64,000 nt of DNA from Rhodanobacter sp. A1T4 (GTDB lineage Bacteria; Pseudomonadota; Gammaproteobacteria; Xanthomonadales; Rhodanobacteraceae): assembly GCF_014207185.1 (NCBI RefSeq), contig NZ_JACHCP010000001.1, positions 537,512-601,511 of the forward strand, in the 5' to 3' direction. The translations under genes and the position numbers were made by a program. The notes beneath the pieces are model-generated. The model was not told the DNA's origin. It worked only from the letters and a program-made list of their open reading frames with translations, and made no database searches. This document shows positions 62,768 to 64,000 of the stretch, piece by piece (within the stretch, counting starts at the first letter, position 1; the number at the start of each line of letters is the position of its first letter).

Positions 62768-64000
62768 GACGGCAGCCATGCCGGCCAGTCACCCCGAACG
62801 TGCCAGTGCCGCGGATTGGATCGCCGTGGCCGCCGGTTCGCTCGGCGCGTTGATGGCCACGCTCGACATCTCCATCACCAATTCCGCGTTGCCGCAGATC
62901 CAGGGTGAAATCGGTGCCACGGGTACGGAAGGCACCTGGATTTCGACTGGTTACCTGATGTCGGAAATCGTGATTATTCCGCTGGCCGCCTGGCTGACGC
63001 GCGTATTCGGTTTGCGCAAATTTCTGCTGGGCGCCGCGGTGCTGTTTATCCTGTTCTCGATGATGTGCGGCTTGTCGCACACGTTGACGGCAATGATCAT
63101 CGGCCGCATCGGCCAGGGCCTGACCGGTGGCGCGATGATTCCGACCGGCCAAACCATCATTCGCAGTCGTCTGCCGATGTCGCAGTTGCCGATCGGCATG
63201 ACGCTCTTTGGTTTGATCGTGTTGCTCGGACCATTGCTGGGCCCGGTGCTGGGCGGTTGGCTTACGGAAAACATCAGCTGGAGCTGGTGCTTTTTCATCA
63301 ACTTGCCAGTGTGCATCGGTCTGATCGCGTTGCTGTTGCTTGGTCTGCCGCCGGATCATCCGCAATGGGATGCACTTAAACAGGCCGACTGGCTGGGTAT
63401 CGCCGGACTCTCGGCCGGCCTCAGCTCGTTGACGGTGGTGTTGGAGGAAGGCCAGCGCGAACGTTGGTTCGAGTCCAACATGATCGTCTGGCTAAGTCTG
63501 TTGTCGCTGGCCGGCATGGTGCTAATCGCGATCTCGCAGTTCACCGCCAAGAGACCGGTAATGCGCTTGAGCCTGCTCCGCAATCCGCGTTATGCCAGCG
63601 TCATTCTTATCGTGCTGGTGGTCGGCGCGGTGTTCTATTCGGTCATCTATCTGATACCGCAATTCCTTGGTTTGATCGCCGGATACAACGCAGAGCAATC
63701 GGGCTGGGTAATGCTGGTCTCCGGCGTGCCGGCCTTTCTGATGATGCCGATGCTGCCGCGCCTGCTGGGCAAGGTCGATTTTCGAATCATGGTGATCACC
63801 GGCCTGATGTGTTTCGTGGTGAGCTGCATGTTGGACATCCATTTGACGGCGCAGAGCGTCGGTCATGATTTCTTCTGGTCGCAGTTGATTCGCGGCGCGG
63901 GCCAAATGCTGGTGTTCATGCCGTTGAACCAGGCGTCAATGGCAGCGGTAACCCGGGAGGAGGCTGGCGACGCCGCCGGTGTTTACAACATGGCGCGTAA
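62760..64000 (+). CDS. emrB: EmrB/QacA-type MFS efflux pump (C-terminus cut by window edge)
   Basis: DHA2-family drug:proton antiporter with 14 predicted helices, of which about the first 11-12 are in the window (413 residues to 64000, open at the edge). Motifs are MATLDISITNSALPQIQG (motif D1 region), WISTGYLMSEIVIIPLAAWL, motif A-like RVFGLRKFLLGAA, GRIGQGLTGGAMIPTGQT, the DHA2 motif C GLIVLLGPLLGPVLGGWLTE, and FFINLPVCIGL. ATG 62760 overlaps emrA. A TolC-type outer-membrane partner would be encoded outside. Confidence 0.93.
   Translation, partial: MAETAAMPASHPERASAADWIAVAAGSLGALMATLDISITNSALPQIQGEIGATGTEGTWISTGYLMSEIVIIPLAAWLTRVFGLRKFLLGAAVLFILFSMMCGLSHTLTAMIIGRIGQGLTGGAMIPTGQTIIRSRLPMSQLPIGMTLFGLIVLLGPLLGPVLGGWLTENISWSWCFFINLPVCIGLIALLLLGLPPDHPQWDALKQADWLGIAGLSAGLSSLTVVLEEGQRERWFESNMIVWLSLLSLAGMVLIAISQFTAKRPVMRLSLLRNPRYASVILIVLVVGAVFYSVIYLIPQFLGLIAGYNAEQSGWVMLVSGVPAFLMMPMLPRLLGKVDFRIMVITGLMCFVVSCMLDIHLTAQSVGHDFFWSQLIRGAGQMLVFMPLNQASMAAVTREEAGDAAGVYNMAR

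Overview
The window looks like chromosomal DNA of a gammaproteobacterium, most likely a member of the Rhodanobacteraceae/Xanthomonadales (Rhodanobacter, Dyella or Luteibacter type). This is an inference from the order degS-petABC-sspAB, nadC next to a DUF1631 gene, purEK, sodB, dapD-arsC-dapE, the many TonB-dependent receptors and the GC-rich coding style. No rRNA, CRISPR array or complete insertion sequence was seen. Both edges cut genes: miaB on the left and an EmrB-type efflux pump on the right.

Layout. 0-5.8 kb: miaB (partial) and a four-gene iron-uptake operon (DUF3649, PepSY, DUF3325, TonB siderophore receptor) with a Fur-box-like 33-bp palindrome upstream. 5.8-27.1 kb: housekeeping genes, namely a lytic transglycosylase, DegS, cytochrome bc1 (petABC), SspA/SspB, DUF3301, NadC, DUF1631, Trm112, PurE/PurK, SodB, GrxD, an SDR, MarC, an OlsF-like acyltransferase fusion, a second TonB receptor and PpnN. 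27.1-37.4 kb: an accessory stretch that starts at tRNA-Asn. It holds small ORFs (an orphan receiver domain, a superinfection-immunity-like membrane protein, a frameshifted microprotein, DUF3606 and DUF3761 proteins), then a secreted 1430-residue RHS protein, a Sel1-repeat presumed immunity gene, a displaced RHS core fragment joined to an AT-rich exported protein, a decayed REP-associated transposase and a lone FimT-type pseudopilin. 37.5-44.3 kb: uvrB, tRNA-Val, the lysine/DAP genes dapD and dapE around two ArsC-like genes, and two exported proteins. 45.2-52.0 kb: a LysR-controlled run of acyl-CoA dehydrogenase, APH-type kinase, histidine phosphatase, two SDRs, a hydrolase and an MDR reductase. 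52.1-64 kb: DUF1579; a DUF4865/NTF2-like pair divergent from LysR; ArsR divergent from an Old Yellow Enzyme; a secreted glycosidase and a DUF4034 protein; and a CerR-like TetR regulator divergent from emrAB with a 44-bp four-half-site operator.

The two most notable systems are the following. (i) The RHS locus shows a current toxin tip with its immunity candidate, plus a fossil of an earlier tip exchange whose only complete survivor is an exported orphan protein. (ii) The acyl-CoA dehydrogenase/kinase pair resembles ACAD10/ACAD11 and the Lva pathway split into two overlapping genes, which predicts catabolism of 4-hydroxyacyl-CoA through a phosphorylated intermediate.
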